Below the pieces are notes generated by a model. The model was not told the DNA's origin. It did no database searches and saw nothing but the letters and a program-made list of their open reading frames with translations. This document shows, one piece after another, positions 49,336 through 59,155 of a DNA stretch of 64,000 nucleotides. The position numbers and the translations under genes were made by a program. Origin of the DNA: an uncultured Nitrosomonadales bacterium (lineage in GTDB: Bacteria; Pseudomonadota; Gammaproteobacteria; Burkholderiales; Methylophilaceae); NCBI GenBank assembly GCA_913048465.1, contig CAJWVO010000002.1:62001-126000 (forward strand). The letters run 5' to 3'. Within the stretch, counting starts at the first letter, position 1. Each line of letters opens with the position of its first letter.

Positions 49336-49360
49336 GTCACAAATCCTACCATTAGGATAC

Positions 49361-49394
49361 AAAAAAGGGCCTCATATGAGGCCCTTTCTTTTTT
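49361..49394 (+). terminator. Terminator after groEL
   Basis: The 18-base perfect palindrome GGGCCTCATATGAGGCCC (49367-49384) is extended by AA/TT and followed by TTTCTTTTTT. The A run in front makes it potentially active in both directions. The remaining 110 bases before uvrD are AT-rich and show no gene or clear promoter. Confidence 0.92.
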
Positions 49395-49508
49395 CTGGTG
49401 CATTGGGGAGGACAATGCTAATTCCAGAATTAATTATATGATTTAAAAAATATAAAAAAGTTCGAATAAGACTTTAAAAATAAAAAAATTAAGGTAGCAT
49501 CATGACCC

Positions 49509-51656
49509 ATGCATTTAGATTATTTAAAAGACCTTAACGAGAAACAGTCAGAAGCAGTTCAACTTCAAAATGAGTCAGCTCTCATTTTAGCCGGCGCGGG
49601 CAGTGGTAAAACCAAAGTACTGACATCAAGAATTAGTTGGCTGATACATAACCAAATCGTTTCACCCAATGGTATTTTAGCCGTCACTTTTACCAATAAG
49701 GCAGCAAATGAAATGTTATCGAGAATCTCTTCTCAACTCGGAATGAATCCACGTGGGATGTGGGTGGGAACCTTTCATGGTTTATGTAACCGTTTTCTAA
49801 GATTGCATTACAAAGAAGCGAATCTTCCTCAGACATTTCAAATCTTAGACAGCAGTGATCAGTTATCAGCTATTAAAAGATTATGCAAAATTTTACAAAT
49901 TGATCCGGATAAGATTTCCCCTAAAGAAATTCAGTATCATATTAACGGATCTAAAGAAAATGGGATGCGTGCAAAAGATGTTAAAACCTATGATGCACAC
50001 ACTCAAAAAATTAATGAAATATACCTTGAATATGAAAAACAGTGCCAGAGAGAGGGTGTAGCCGACTTTGGTGAACTGCTCCTGCGGTCCTATGAGCTCT
50101 TAATTAGTAATAACACATTACGAACGCATTATCAAAACAGATTTAATCATGTCCTTGTAGATGAATTCCAGGATACCAGCGAACTCCAATACCGTTGGTT
50201 AAAATTATTAGCAGGCAAAAATAATATTATTTTTGCTGTTGGTGATGACGATCAATCAATTTATGCATTTCGTGGCGCGAATGTAGGAAATATGCAATCT
50301 CTACAACATGATTTCAACATAGAAAAAGTAATTAAACTGGAACAAAATTATCGCTCAAAAAATAACATATTAAGTGCAGCGAATGAAATTATAAAAAATA
50401 ATGAAAAGAGGTTAGGCAAAGACTTATGGACTGCCTCAGGAGATGGAGACCCCATTAAAGTCTTCAGAGCGCTGTCTGACTCTGATGAAGCCCAGTATAT
50501 TTTAGATGAAATCAAAATGTGGCATAGAAAAGGAAAACCTTACCAAAATATTGCCATTTTATACAGAAGCAACGCTCAATCTAGAATCCTAGAGCACAGC
50601 ATGGTATCCAATAATATCCCCTACAGAGTGTATGGTGGGTTAAGATTTTTTGAACGCGCAGAAGTGAAGCATGCCCTAGCCTACCTACGTTTGATTGCAA
50701 ACAAGCAAGATGATAATGCCTTTTTGAGAATTGTAAATTTTCCAACAAGAGGTATCGGTAATCGATCTTTAGAGTCGCTTCAAGACATCTCAAAAATAAA
50801 TAATACAAGCTTGTGGGAGGCTGCTAAATCATCTTATAAAACTCCTACCTCAGAAAAAGGAATCTCCTATTTCATTGATTTAATTTTAAAAATAGAAGAT
50901 GAGATTCAAGGTTTAACTCTTGCGGAATCAATGGATATTGTTATTAATTTTAGTGGATTAAAAAATCACTATATGAATGATAAGGATGGGCAAGATAGAG
51001 TATCCAACCTAGAAGAGTTAGTGTCTGCGGCAACAACCTTCTCAGAAAATTTTAATGGGGAAGATAAAAATCTAGAGTTAACAGAATTCTTAAACTACAC
51101 CTCTCTTGAAAGTGGAGAATTACAAGCCAAGGCAAATCAAGATGCTCTTCAATTAATGACAATTCACTCAGCCAAGGGCTTAGAGTTTGATATTGTTTTT
51201 ATTACTGGGCTTGAAGAAGGCTTATGCCCTCATGAACAAAGCTTAATCGAGGCAGATGGTTTGGAAGAGGAAAGAAGATTAATGTATGTCGCTGTAACCA
51301 GGGCCCGAGAAAATTTATACCTCACATATGCACAATCAAGACTGATGTATGGACAAACACAATACAATCTATCCTCTAGATTTCTCGATGAAATTCCTGA
51401 GAATCTAATTAAAAAAATTAATGTAGTAGAAAATTCTCAAATTAAACAATTTAACCAACCAAAACAATTGACACAAAGTTTCAGTCACTCAGAATATCCA
51501 TTCAAGATTGGATCACAGGTATTGCATAAAAAATTTGGTAATGGAGTTGTATTGTCCTACGAGGGATCATCTAATGATCTGCGTGTTCAGGTCCAATTTG
51601 CTAATAATGGAACAAAATGGCTTGCTCTTGAATTTGCGAAATTAGAAAAACTATAA
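49509..51656 (+). CDS. uvrD: DNA helicase II (UvrD)
   Basis: Superfamily 1 3'-5' helicase of 715 residues used in nucleotide excision and mismatch repair. Motif I GAGSGKT is near 31-37, then FTNKAANEM (Ia), DEFQDTS (II), VGDDDQSIYAFRGA (III), and SAKGLEFD and VAVTRARENLYL near the C terminus. The final 50 residues (IGSQVLHKKFGNGVV) form the Tudor-like UvrD tail, which favours UvrD over Rep. The 3' end overlaps the convergent membrane-protein gene by 6 bases. Confidence 0.95.
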   Translation: MHLDYLKDLNEKQSEAVQLQNESALILAGAGSGKTKVLTSRISWLIHNQIVSPNGILAVTFTNKAANEMLSRISSQLGMNPRGMWVGTFHGLCNRFLRLHYKEANLPQTFQILDSSDQLSAIKRLCKILQIDPDKISPKEIQYHINGSKENGMRAKDVKTYDAHTQKINEIYLEYEKQCQREGVADFGELLLRSYELLISNNTLRTHYQNRFNHVLVDEFQDTSELQYRWLKLLAGKNNIIFAVGDDDQSIYAFRGANVGNMQSLQHDFNIEKVIKLEQNYRSKNNILSAANEIIKNNEKRLGKDLWTASGDGDPIKVFRALSDSDEAQYILDEIKMWHRKGKPYQNIAILYRSNAQSRILEHSMVSNNIPYRVYGGLRFFERAEVKHALAYLRLIANKQDDNAFLRIVNFPTRGIGNRSLESLQDISKINNTSLWEAAKSSYKTPTSEKGISYFIDLILKIEDEIQGLTLAESMDIVINFSGLKNHYMNDKDGQDRVSNLEELVSAATTFSENFNGEDKNLELTEFLNYTSLESGELQAKANQDALQLMTIHSAKGLEFDIVFITGLEEGLCPHEQSLIEADGLEEERRLMYVAVTRARENLYLTYAQSRLMYGQTQYNLSSRFLDEIPENLIKKINVVENSQIKQFNQPKQLTQSFSHSEYPFKIGSQVLHKKFGNGVVLSYEGSSNDLRVQVQFANNGTKWLALEFAKLEKL

Positions 51657-52394
51657 TTTAAATATCTGTTTATATCCAAGAAACTGAAAAATAAATAAAG
51701 CTGCTATATATAATGCAATTAAACTGAAAATTATAATCATAGATATTGCAATATATGCTGCTTGCGATAATCCAAAAAGTAGTAAGAATTTTTGAAAAAC
51801 ATAAATTAATACTGCAAAAATAACAATCATCGAAACCCAGGTCAGCAATAGAGGAATAATAAATATTAAGATTGCGGCAATACTTGATTTTAAAGCTTTG
51901 AATACACCCTCACCCCTGTAAACAACGATCATTGGTGAAAACCAAGTCGCTGCAAATAAAGGTAACATGAGTAAAAATAACTTTATTATTAATTTTAAGA
52001 AGATCGCTGCATCTAAAACACTGTCACCGGCATTCGCTTGTTCTACAATGCTCTGCATTTGTGGTGACAAAAATATTGATATAACCAAGGCATAAAAGAA
52101 AGTAATAAGACCAATTCTCAGCAGCTGGGGGATGCTTTTTTTTATTTGGTTATCAAGCTTAAAAATAGAAATTTTTTTATTATCTGGGCTTCGATAAAAG
52201 TTGATGATTTGTACCACCGCCACAGGCCATAAAACTATCACAATTGGGGATAAAAATTGAATTAGTGGTAATGAAGGTAACATCAGAAAAATGAATAAAT
52301 ATGTATATCCAATAACCAAGGAATGATTTTTTGTTTTTTTTAAAATCAGGAAAATATCTCTTAACCAAAATTGGGTTTGACGTATAGAACTCAA
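51651..52394 (-). CDS. BPSS1780-like integral membrane protein
   Basis: 247 residues with about six membrane helices. A FSPMIVVYRGEGVFKALKSSIAA segment resembles the conserved part of the BPSS1780 family, whose function is unknown. It overlaps thrB by 4 bases and follows it, an order seen with thrB and polA in betaproteobacteria. No catalytic motif is visible. Confidence 0.6.
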   Translation of the reverse strand: MSSIRQTQFWLRDIFLILKKTKNHSLVIGYTYLFIFLMLPSLPLIQFLSPIVIVLWPVAVVQIINFYRSPDNKKISIFKLDNQIKKSIPQLLRIGLITFFYALVISIFLSPQMQSIVEQANAGDSVLDAAIFLKLIIKLFLLMLPLFAATWFSPMIVVYRGEGVFKALKSSIAAILIFIIPLLLTWVSMIVIFAVLIYVFQKFLLLFGLSQAAYIAISMIIIFSLIALYIAALFIFQFLGYKQIFKL

Positions 52395-53317
52395 TTCAAA
52401 TTCTGCCTTCTATTTTTTAAAATTTCATAAAAGAATAATGGATCTTTCATCATGTTTAGTTCAGCATCTTTTGCATTAAACTGGTCTCTAAACCTTGAAA
52501 TCAAGAATCTCATTGCCGCTAATCTGAGATATGAATTTAATGCATCATGCTCATTGTTATTAATTTTTCTAACAGAATCATAGGCTTCAATAAATAATTT
52601 TTTTCTTTTCTCTACAATTATGCCATTGTGATCAATACACCAATCGTTAATTACTATGGCAATATCATAGATAAAAAAATCATCACAGGCATAGTAAAAA
52701 TCTATAATTCCACCTAATCTGTTTTCCTCAAAGAGAACATTATCTCTAAATAAATCCGCATGTATCACTCCTCGAGGAAGGTCTCCAGGAATATTTTCCA
52801 GGAATGATAACTCATCACTAATCAGCTCTCTTTGGTCTGAAGAAATTTTATCAGCGAACATGGAAAAAGTGTCTTTCATCCACTGCAAGCCTCTCTCATT
52901 TTTTTTCCGAGTTTTAAACTTAAGTGAAATCAGATGCATTTCAGCAAAAGATTTTGCAAGCTCAATAAGTTGCTTATTACTTATTTCTTCAAAAACTTTT
53001 CCTGACAGTTTAGATATTAATGCAGCAGGCTTGCCTTTTAAATCATGAATATAATTATTATTGATGTCCGATATGGGACTGGGACAAGAAAATCCATGAG
53101 ATGATAAATGTTGCATGAAGTTGAAATAATAACCTAGATCTTCAAAATTCAATTCTTCAAAAACAGTTAAGACCGCCTCACAGTTTTCTGTATTGATGAA
53201 AAAGTTACTATTTGTGACCCCACCAGAAATACCTGTGTAGCTTTTTAAACTTCCAATATTGAATTTACTTATAAAATTTTCAACTTCGGAATGGCTAAGT
53301 GATGTATAAACCGCCAT
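52391..53317 (-). CDS. thrB: Homoserine kinase (APH-type ThrB)
   Basis: Phosphorylates homoserine on the way to threonine. The 308-residue product belongs to the aminoglycoside-phosphotransferase-like form used by many alpha-, betaproteobacteria and pseudomonads, not the GHMP form of E. coli. The start VYTSLSHSEVENF, the catalytic loop HADLFRDN at 186-193 and the metal-binding IDFYYA at 205-210 are clear. It follows the DUF2782 gene by 9 bases, a conserved pairing. Confidence 0.93.
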   Translation of the reverse strand: MAVYTSLSHSEVENFISKFNIGSLKSYTGISGGVTNSNFFINTENCEAVLTVFEELNFEDLGYYFNFMQHLSSHGFSCPSPISDINNNYIHDLKGKPAALISKLSGKVFEEISNKQLIELAKSFAEMHLISLKFKTRKKNERGLQWMKDTFSMFADKISSDQRELISDELSFLENIPGDLPRGVIHADLFRDNVLFEENRLGGIIDFYYACDDFFIYDIAIVINDWCIDHNGIIVEKRKKLFIEAYDSVRKINNNEHDALNSYLRLAAMRFLISRFRDQFNAKDAELNMMKDPLFFYEILKNRRQNLN

Positions 53318-53326
53318 AAATAATTT

Positions 53327-53650
53327 TTAGAATTCGCCGATTACCCACATAGGTAATGATATTGCTTTTCCTTCAGTATCTTCCCTTACCCAATCTCCAT
53401 TAGGATCATGTTTTATCAAGTAATATGAAGGCATATTTTTCGGAGTGACTTTCATCATGTAAAGATTTCCATTCATTCTATACTCTTCGATATATTCATC
53501 TTTTTCTTCTCTAATAGTAATTTCTGGTTGGTCTATGGATGGATCATAGTCGAAGTTACTTTCTGGTGGATCTAGCTCATCAGCTGCATTCGTAACTGTT
53601 GCGAATGGTAGAATCGCTAACAATAAAAATATAATGAAAATTTTTGTCAT
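53327..53650 (-). CDS. DUF2782 secreted protein
   Basis: 107 residues with a signal peptide (about 1-22), then an acidic linker and a conserved core: EEYRMNGNLYMMKVTPKNMPSYY in two parts and GDWVRE. This fits the DUF2782 family, found between polA and thrB in betaproteobacteria. Function unknown. Two or more Trp and many acidic residues suggest a small periplasmic domain. Confidence 0.8.
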   Translation of the reverse strand: MTKIFIIFLLLAILPFATVTNAADELDPPESNFDYDPSIDQPEITIREEKDEYIEEYRMNGNLYMMKVTPKNMPSYYLIKHDPNGDWVREDTEGKAISLPMWVIGEF

Positions 53651-53681
53651 GCCTTTAATAATCCTTTAATTAATATGTCAA

Positions 53682-54410
53682 TTATAAATGAATATTCAGG
53701 TTATTGCTTTTAAAAGAAAGGTCATTATCTTTTCTGTAATAACAATCAAATATAAAATTTACAATATCATCCGGATCGTCGCTAATTTTAAAAATGCTTA
53801 AATCTTCTTGATCAGCAAATTTTTCTTGAATAATTTTATTCTGAAACCAATCTTGCAAGCCTTGCCAAAAATCTACGCCAACCAAAATAACAGGGACCTT
53901 CTTTGATTTATTGGTTTGAATTAAAGTAATCACCTCAGAAAATTCATCGAGAGTCCCAAAGCCACCGGGTGCGACAACATACGCAAAAGCATATTTTACA
54001 AACATCACTTTTCTCATAAAAAAGTATTTGAAATCAATGCTGATGTCTTGGTATGTATTCGGATTTTGTTCTTTTGGGAGAATAATATTTAAACCGATAC
54101 TTTTAGATTTTCCATTAAAAGCACCTTTACTTGCAGCTTCCATCAGGCCAGGTCCACCGCCAGTAATAATATTAAATCCTGACTCTGATAATTTAAAAGC
54201 AATCTCCTCACTCAGCTTATAATATTTATCTGATGGTTTAGATCGCGCGCTTCCAAAAAAAGAAATTGCTGGTGTAATTCGATCCAAATATTGGGTAGCA
54301 TTCACATATTCAGATACAATTTCAAATGCGTGCCATGACTCGTTGTCAAATTCATTTTGCATCAATAAATCTGATAAATTATTACTAGGATTTTTTTTTG
54401 ATTCGGCCAT
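53682..54410 (-). CDS. LOG-family protein (TIGR00730)
   Basis: 242-residue Rossmann-fold protein with GGGPGLMEAA near 84-93, the MRK segment at 132-134 and PGGFGTLDE at 148-156, the phosphoribohydrolase motif of LOG/lysine-decarboxylase-like proteins. Members release cytokinin bases or act on nucleotide monophosphates; the bacterial role is uncertain. The ATG at 54410 lacks a ribosome-binding site; Met17 (ATG at 54362) is an alternative start. Only 11 bases separate this start from divergent polA. Confidence 0.87.
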   Translation of the reverse strand: MAESKKNPSNNLSDLLMQNEFDNESWHAFEIVSEYVNATQYLDRITPAISFFGSARSKPSDKYYKLSEEIAFKLSESGFNIITGGGPGLMEAASKGAFNGKSKSIGLNIILPKEQNPNTYQDISIDFKYFFMRKVMFVKYAFAYVVAPGGFGTLDEFSEVITLIQTNKSKKVPVILVGVDFWQGLQDWFQNKIIQEKFADQEDLSIFKISDDPDDIVNFIFDCYYRKDNDLSFKSNNLNIHL

Positions 54411-54421
54411 AATAAAATTAT

Positions 54422-57127
54422 ATGAAAAAAATACTGCTTATCGATGGATCATCATATCTGTATAGAGCATATCATGCTCTTCCTGATTTAAGAAATCAAA
54501 ATAATGAGCCCTCTGGAGTTATTTATGGTGTTCTTAATATGTTAAAAAAAACCATGTCAGAATATACTTCAGACTTCGTTGTTTGTGTCTTTGATGCCAA
54601 AGGTAAAACTTTCCGAAACGATATTTATTCTGATTACAAGGCAAATAGGCCTCACATGCCTGAAGATCTTGCTATTCAAATTGAGCCCTTAAAAAAAGCA
54701 ATCCGCGCACTTGGGATATCAATGTTATCCATTGAAGGAGTAGAAGCTGATGATGTTATTGGAACACTTGCGGAAGATGCAGTAAAGCAAGAAATGGAAG
54801 TCATTATTTCGACAGGTGACAAAGACCTTGCTCAACTTGTAAATGAGAATATTACTCTTGTTAACACGATGACTAATGAGGTTCTTGATGTTGAAGGTGT
54901 ATTAAAAAAATTTGGAGTCCCTCCTGAACAAATTATTGATTATTTAACCCTCATAGGAGACAAGGCTGATAATATTCCGGGCGTTGACAAGGTAGGTCCA
55001 AAAACAGCGGTTAAATGGCTCAATGAATTCGGTGACCTTGACAACATCGTAGCCAACTCCGATCAAATTTCTGGAGCGGTGGGTGCCCACCTCAAGAGTG
55101 CAATTGACTGGCTCCCTACCGGCAAATCACTCATCACTATAAAAAAAGATCTGGAAATGAATGTATTGTTTGATAACTTTGTAAAAGCCGAACAAGACAA
55201 AAAAGAACTGCTTAAAATTTACCAACACTACAACTTCAGCTCGTGGCTTAAGAAAGAGTTTGAAGATACTGATAACGATCTCACCAATACTTCAAACAAT
55301 GAAGTTCAAGCAGAATTTAATAAAAATAGAGATTATTCTATTGTGAATGCAGAAAGAGATCTTGATTATTTGATTGCTCAAATCGAACAAAATAATCTCT
55401 GCATACTGGACACAGAAACAGACTCCCTGAATTTTATGGAAGCACGACTGGTTGGTATTTCTTTGGCTTATGAGGCTGGCAAGGCATGCTATATCCCTTT
55501 GCAACATCAAGACATGTCAATACCGCAACTTCCGTTAAATATAGTTTTAAATAAAATTAAATCAATTACTGAAAATAAAAATGTAACCAAAGTTGGCCAG
55601 AACATTAAATATGACATGCATGTTTTAAAAAATTATGACGTTACCTTTAAAGGTCCAATTGAAGATACCATGATCATGAGTTATGTCATTGACAGCACTG
55701 AATCTCACGGCATGGACAAGCTTGCAAAAAAATATTTAGATCATGATTGCATTAGCTTTGAATCTGTTGTTGGAAAGGGTGTAAAGCAGCTCACCTTTGA
55801 TCAAGTATCAATAGATGATGCATACCAATATGCGTCAGAAGATGCTGATGTCACATTGCAACTATACGAACATCTCAATAAAAAAATTATTGCTGATTCA
55901 AAATTAAATTACATCTATAAAGAAATTGAAATACCTTCGCTGCTCACGCTATTTTATATTGAACGTAACGGCGTATTGATTTCTGAAAAAATCTTACATG
56001 ACCAAAGCCAAGATCTAGGTTTAAAAATTCTCAATCTCGAAAACGAAGCATACCAAATAGCTGAACAACCTTTCAACTTGTCATCGCCGAAGCAGTTGCG
56101 TGAGATTCTTTTTGACAAAATGAAAATAATCCCTACAAAAAAAACTCCAACCGGGACGCCGTCAACGAGTGAGGATGTCCTTGAGGAGCTGTCACATGAT
56201 CACGCACTGCCAAAAGTTATTTTAGAACACCGCAGTTTAAGCAAGCTAAAAAACACTTACACTGACAAGCTTCCTAAGATGGTCAATCTCAACACAAAAA
56301 GAATTCATACCAGCTACAATCAGGCCGTTGCAATCACTGGAAGATTAGCTAGCTCAGAACCTAATTTACAAAATATTCCAATTAAAACAAAAGAAGGAAG
56401 AAAGGTACGAGAAGCTTTCATTGCAAATACTGATAGTCAGATTGTCTCTTGTGATTATTCACAAATTGAATTAAGAATTATGGCTCATTTATCTAAGGAT
56501 CATGGACTTTTGGATGCCTTTAATCAAAATGAAGATATTCATAGATCAACGGCAAGTGCAATTTTTAATACTACTGATGCATCGGTAAGCTCAGAACAAA
56601 GGCGGTTTGCCAAGGTCATTAATTTTGGTTTGATTTACGGAATGAGTGCCTTTGGATTATCTCAAACCCTTAATATTGATAGAAACTCTGCTAAAAACTT
56701 TATTGACCAATACTTTGAAAAATATCCTGGGGTTAAAAACTATATGGATCAAGGAAAGTTGGTTGCAAAAGAACAAGGATATGTTGAAACAGTCTTCGGC
56801 AGAAGATTATGGGTCCCATTAATCAATAGCTCCAATGGGATACAGCGAGCAGCTGCGGAAAGAGCAGCAATTAATGCTCCGATGCAGGGTACTGCAGCAG
56901 ATTTAATCAAGATGGCGATGAATAATGTTCAGCAATGGATCGTAGATAATAAACTGGAAACCTTGATGGTCATGCAAGTGCATGACGAACTAGTTCTAGA
57001 AGTTCCAAATACGGAGCTAGATATCATCAAAACCGAGATTCCAAAAATCATGTCAAATGTAGCCACGCTAGATGTTCCATTGATTGCCGATTTGGGATCA
57101 GGGATTAATTGGGAAGAGGCTCACTAG
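54422..57127 (+). CDS. polA: DNA polymerase I
   Basis: 901-residue repair and Okazaki-processing polymerase. The 5'-3' exonuclease domain fills about 1-290 (LLIDGSSYLYRAYHAL at the start). The 3'-5' exonuclease domain (about 310-500) keeps the DxE motif in ILDTETDSLN, so proofreading is likely retained. The polymerase domain (about 530-901) shows motif A SCDYSQIELR, motif B RRFAKVINFGLIYG and motif C VMQVHDELV. No ribosome-binding site precedes the ATG, and the divergent gene is 11 bases away. Confidence 0.98.
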   Translation: MKKILLIDGSSYLYRAYHALPDLRNQNNEPSGVIYGVLNMLKKTMSEYTSDFVVCVFDAKGKTFRNDIYSDYKANRPHMPEDLAIQIEPLKKAIRALGISMLSIEGVEADDVIGTLAEDAVKQEMEVIISTGDKDLAQLVNENITLVNTMTNEVLDVEGVLKKFGVPPEQIIDYLTLIGDKADNIPGVDKVGPKTAVKWLNEFGDLDNIVANSDQISGAVGAHLKSAIDWLPTGKSLITIKKDLEMNVLFDNFVKAEQDKKELLKIYQHYNFSSWLKKEFEDTDNDLTNTSNNEVQAEFNKNRDYSIVNAERDLDYLIAQIEQNNLCILDTETDSLNFMEARLVGISLAYEAGKACYIPLQHQDMSIPQLPLNIVLNKIKSITENKNVTKVGQNIKYDMHVLKNYDVTFKGPIEDTMIMSYVIDSTESHGMDKLAKKYLDHDCISFESVVGKGVKQLTFDQVSIDDAYQYASEDADVTLQLYEHLNKKIIADSKLNYIYKEIEIPSLLTLFYIERNGVLISEKILHDQSQDLGLKILNLENEAYQIAEQPFNLSSPKQLREILFDKMKIIPTKKTPTGTPSTSEDVLEELSHDHALPKVILEHRSLSKLKNTYTDKLPKMVNLNTKRIHTSYNQAVAITGRLASSEPNLQNIPIKTKEGRKVREAFIANTDSQIVSCDYSQIELRIMAHLSKDHGLLDAFNQNEDIHRSTASAIFNTTDASVSSEQRRFAKVINFGLIYGMSAFGLSQTLNIDRNSAKNFIDQYFEKYPGVKNYMDQGKLVAKEQGYVETVFGRRLWVPLINSSNGIQRAAAERAAINAPMQGTAADLIKMAMNNVQQWIVDNKLETLMVMQVHDELVLEVPNTELDIIKTEIPKIMSNVATLDVPLIADLGSGINWEEAH

Positions 57128-57853
57128 ATGGAAGATAATGAAATACATTTAGTCATTATTGGAGATGAAATTCTTTCAGGAAAAAGAGAAGACAAACACT
57201 TCAAAAAAGCCTTAGATGTAACAAAACAAAATAACTATATAATTAAAAGTGTCAGCTACTTGCCCGATAGTGAGCATGAAATTCAATCAAAAATTAAAAA
57301 TTTAAAAGATAAAATCGTCTTTTGTTTCGGAGGAATTGGAGCAACGCCAGATGATCACACAAGATCAAGCGCGGCCAAAGCTCACCAAAAGACTCTTACA
57401 CGACATGCTGATGCAGCAAAACTAATTGTGGATAAGTTTGGCAAGGAAGCTTATCCTAAAAGAATTTTGATGGCTGACCTTCCAGATGGATCTGAGTTGA
57501 TCCCGAATGAAATCAACATGATTCCAGGTTTTTATATAAATAAAAATTTTTTTATGCCGGGGTTTCCTGAAATGGCATGGCCGATGATGGAGTGGGTATT
57601 TAAAAAGAAGCTTCCTCAATCCAATAAAATTGTATTTGATCGGTCGATTATCATCCTAGATATTGCAGAAAGTCTTCTTATTGATTTAATGAACCAAATT
57701 GAAAATGATTATCCTTTAGTAAAAATGTACAGCCTCCCCAAAATCACCCCTCAAAGACAAGTTGAATTTGGTATTAAAGGTGATAAAGAGCAAGTACTGA
57801 GTGCAATGGAAGTAGTAAAAAAATACGTAAAAGAATTAGGTTATCACTTTTAA
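57128..57853 (+). CDS. CinA/MoaB-like molybdopterin-binding domain protein
   Basis: 241-residue protein with the MoCF-biosynthesis fold: IGDEILSGKREDKH near 11-24 and FCFGGIGATPDDHTR near 60-75. It corresponds to the N-terminal COG1058 domain of CinA without the deamidase domain. Relatives are nicotinamide-nucleotide or ADP-ribose pyrophosphatases; a role in molybdopterin synthesis is less likely. The ATG directly follows the polA stop, so it is co-transcribed. Confidence 0.83.
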   Translation: MEDNEIHLVIIGDEILSGKREDKHFKKALDVTKQNNYIIKSVSYLPDSEHEIQSKIKNLKDKIVFCFGGIGATPDDHTRSSAAKAHQKTLTRHADAAKLIVDKFGKEAYPKRILMADLPDGSELIPNEINMIPGFYINKNFFMPGFPEMAWPMMEWVFKKKLPQSNKIVFDRSIIILDIAESLLIDLMNQIENDYPLVKMYSLPKITPQRQVEFGIKGDKEQVLSAMEVVKKYVKELGYHF

Positions 57854-57863
57854 AAATCACTGA

Positions 57864-57882
57864 TTGCCTATAAAATAGGCAA
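57864..57882 (+). terminator. Hairpin between the CinA-like gene and dusB
   Basis: TTGCCTAT (57864-57871), a 3-base AAA loop and ATAGGCAA (57875-57882) form a perfect 8-bp stem. The downstream CTCATTTTATTC is only a weak T tract, so it may be a leaky terminator or a leader element of dusB-fis, 24 bases before the dusB ATG. Confidence 0.45.
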
Positions 57883-57905
57883 CTCATTTTATTCAAAATT
57901 AAAAG

Positions 57906-58916
57906 ATGCGAATAGGTCCATACACATTAAAAAATAATATTGTTGTTGCTCCAATGGCTGGGGTTACAGACCGTCCATTTCGACAGTTATGCAAAAAATA
58001 TGGAGCTGGGATGGCTGTGAGTGAAATGGTTACCTCTAACTCGCTGCTTTATGGAAGCTCAAAAACTATCCGAAGAGCAAACCACGATGGCGAGGTTGAG
58101 CCTGTATCTGTCCAAATCGCTGGAGCTGATCCACAAATGATGGCTGAAGCCGCTCTTTATAATGCCGACAAGGGAGCTCAGATTATCGACATTAACATGG
58201 GCTGCCCAGCAAAAAAAATATGTAATGTCATGGCAGGTTCAGCACTTCTTCAGCATGAGGACCTTGTTAAAAGAATTTTAGAGGCGGTTGTCAAAGCCTC
58301 ACCTATTCCCGTCACTTTGAAAATCAGAACGGGATGGGATAAACAAAACAAAAATGCGATTACCATTGCAAAAATTGCAGAAAATTCAGGTATTCAGGCT
58401 CTTGCTATTCATGGTCGAACCAGAGCATGCCACTATACCGGAGATGCTGAGTATGAAACGATTGCAGCTGTAAAAGATCAAATAAAAATTCCGGTAATTG
58501 CTAATGGTGATATCACTTCCCCCGAAAAAGCATTACATGTTCTTAAAAAGACATCTGCTGACGGAGTCATGATTGGTCGCGCTGCTCAAGGAAGACCTTG
58601 GATTTTCCGTGAAATTGATCACTACATTAAAACAGGAGAACACTTATCTCCACCCTCTATTGATGAAGTTGAAAAAACTACCATTGAACACGTAACCGAT
58701 CTTTATGATTTTTATGGAGAAGACTCTGGTCTTAAAATCGCAAGAAAGCATATCTCCTGGTATACAAAAGGGTTAAAGAATTCAGCTATGTTTCGAGCGA
58801 AAATGAATTTAATTAATGATAATCAAGAACAGCTTAATTTTATAAAAGAATTTTTCCAAGGCCAAAAACAAATTTCTAACTTTATATCCTATGAAGACAT
58901 TCTGGAGCCAGCATAA
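57906..58916 (+). CDS. dusB: tRNA-dihydrouridine synthase B
   Basis: FMN-dependent reductase making dihydrouridine in the D loop. The 336-residue product has APMAGVTDRPFR near 15-26, DINMGCPAKKICN near 97-109 with the catalytic Cys, IHGRTRACHYTG and NGDITSPEKA, then IGRAAQGRPWIF. fis follows after 3 bases, the widely conserved dusB-fis operon. The leader contains an 8-bp hairpin. Confidence 0.97.
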   Translation: MRIGPYTLKNNIVVAPMAGVTDRPFRQLCKKYGAGMAVSEMVTSNSLLYGSSKTIRRANHDGEVEPVSVQIAGADPQMMAEAALYNADKGAQIIDINMGCPAKKICNVMAGSALLQHEDLVKRILEAVVKASPIPVTLKIRTGWDKQNKNAITIAKIAENSGIQALAIHGRTRACHYTGDAEYETIAAVKDQIKIPVIANGDITSPEKALHVLKKTSADGVMIGRAAQGRPWIFREIDHYIKTGEHLSPPSIDEVEKTTIEHVTDLYDFYGEDSGLKIARKHISWYTKGLKNSAMFRAKMNLINDNQEQLNFIKEFFQGQKQISNFISYEDILEPA

Positions 58917-58919
58917 ATT

Positions 58920-59153
58920 ATGGATCATAACCTTCACGATAAAATAGAAACATTATTAGATAATTATTTTAAAGATCTTGATGGTGAAAACCCTAATGAC
59001 GTCTACGATATGGTTTTACATTCTGTTGAAAAACCACTTCTTATCTATATTATGAATTATGCTCAAGGTAATCAAACGAGAGCAGCAAAGATATTAGGCC
59101 TTAATCGTAATACATTAAGAAAAAAACTAGAATTCTACAACCTTAACTTTTAA
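58920..59153 (+). CDS. fis: Nucleoid protein Fis
   Basis: Small DNA-bending dimer of 77 residues that shapes the nucleoid and activates rRNA promoters. The C-terminal helix-turn-helix NQTRAAKILGLNRNTLRKKL is at about 52-71, nearly identical to the Fis/NtrC type. Shorter than E. coli Fis (98), as usual in betaproteobacteria. It sits between dusB and purH, 2 bases from purH. Confidence 0.95.
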   Translation: MDHNLHDKIETLLDNYFKDLDGENPNDVYDMVLHSVEKPLLIYIMNYAQGNQTRAAKILGLNRNTLRKKLEFYNLNF

Positions 59154-59155
59154 CT

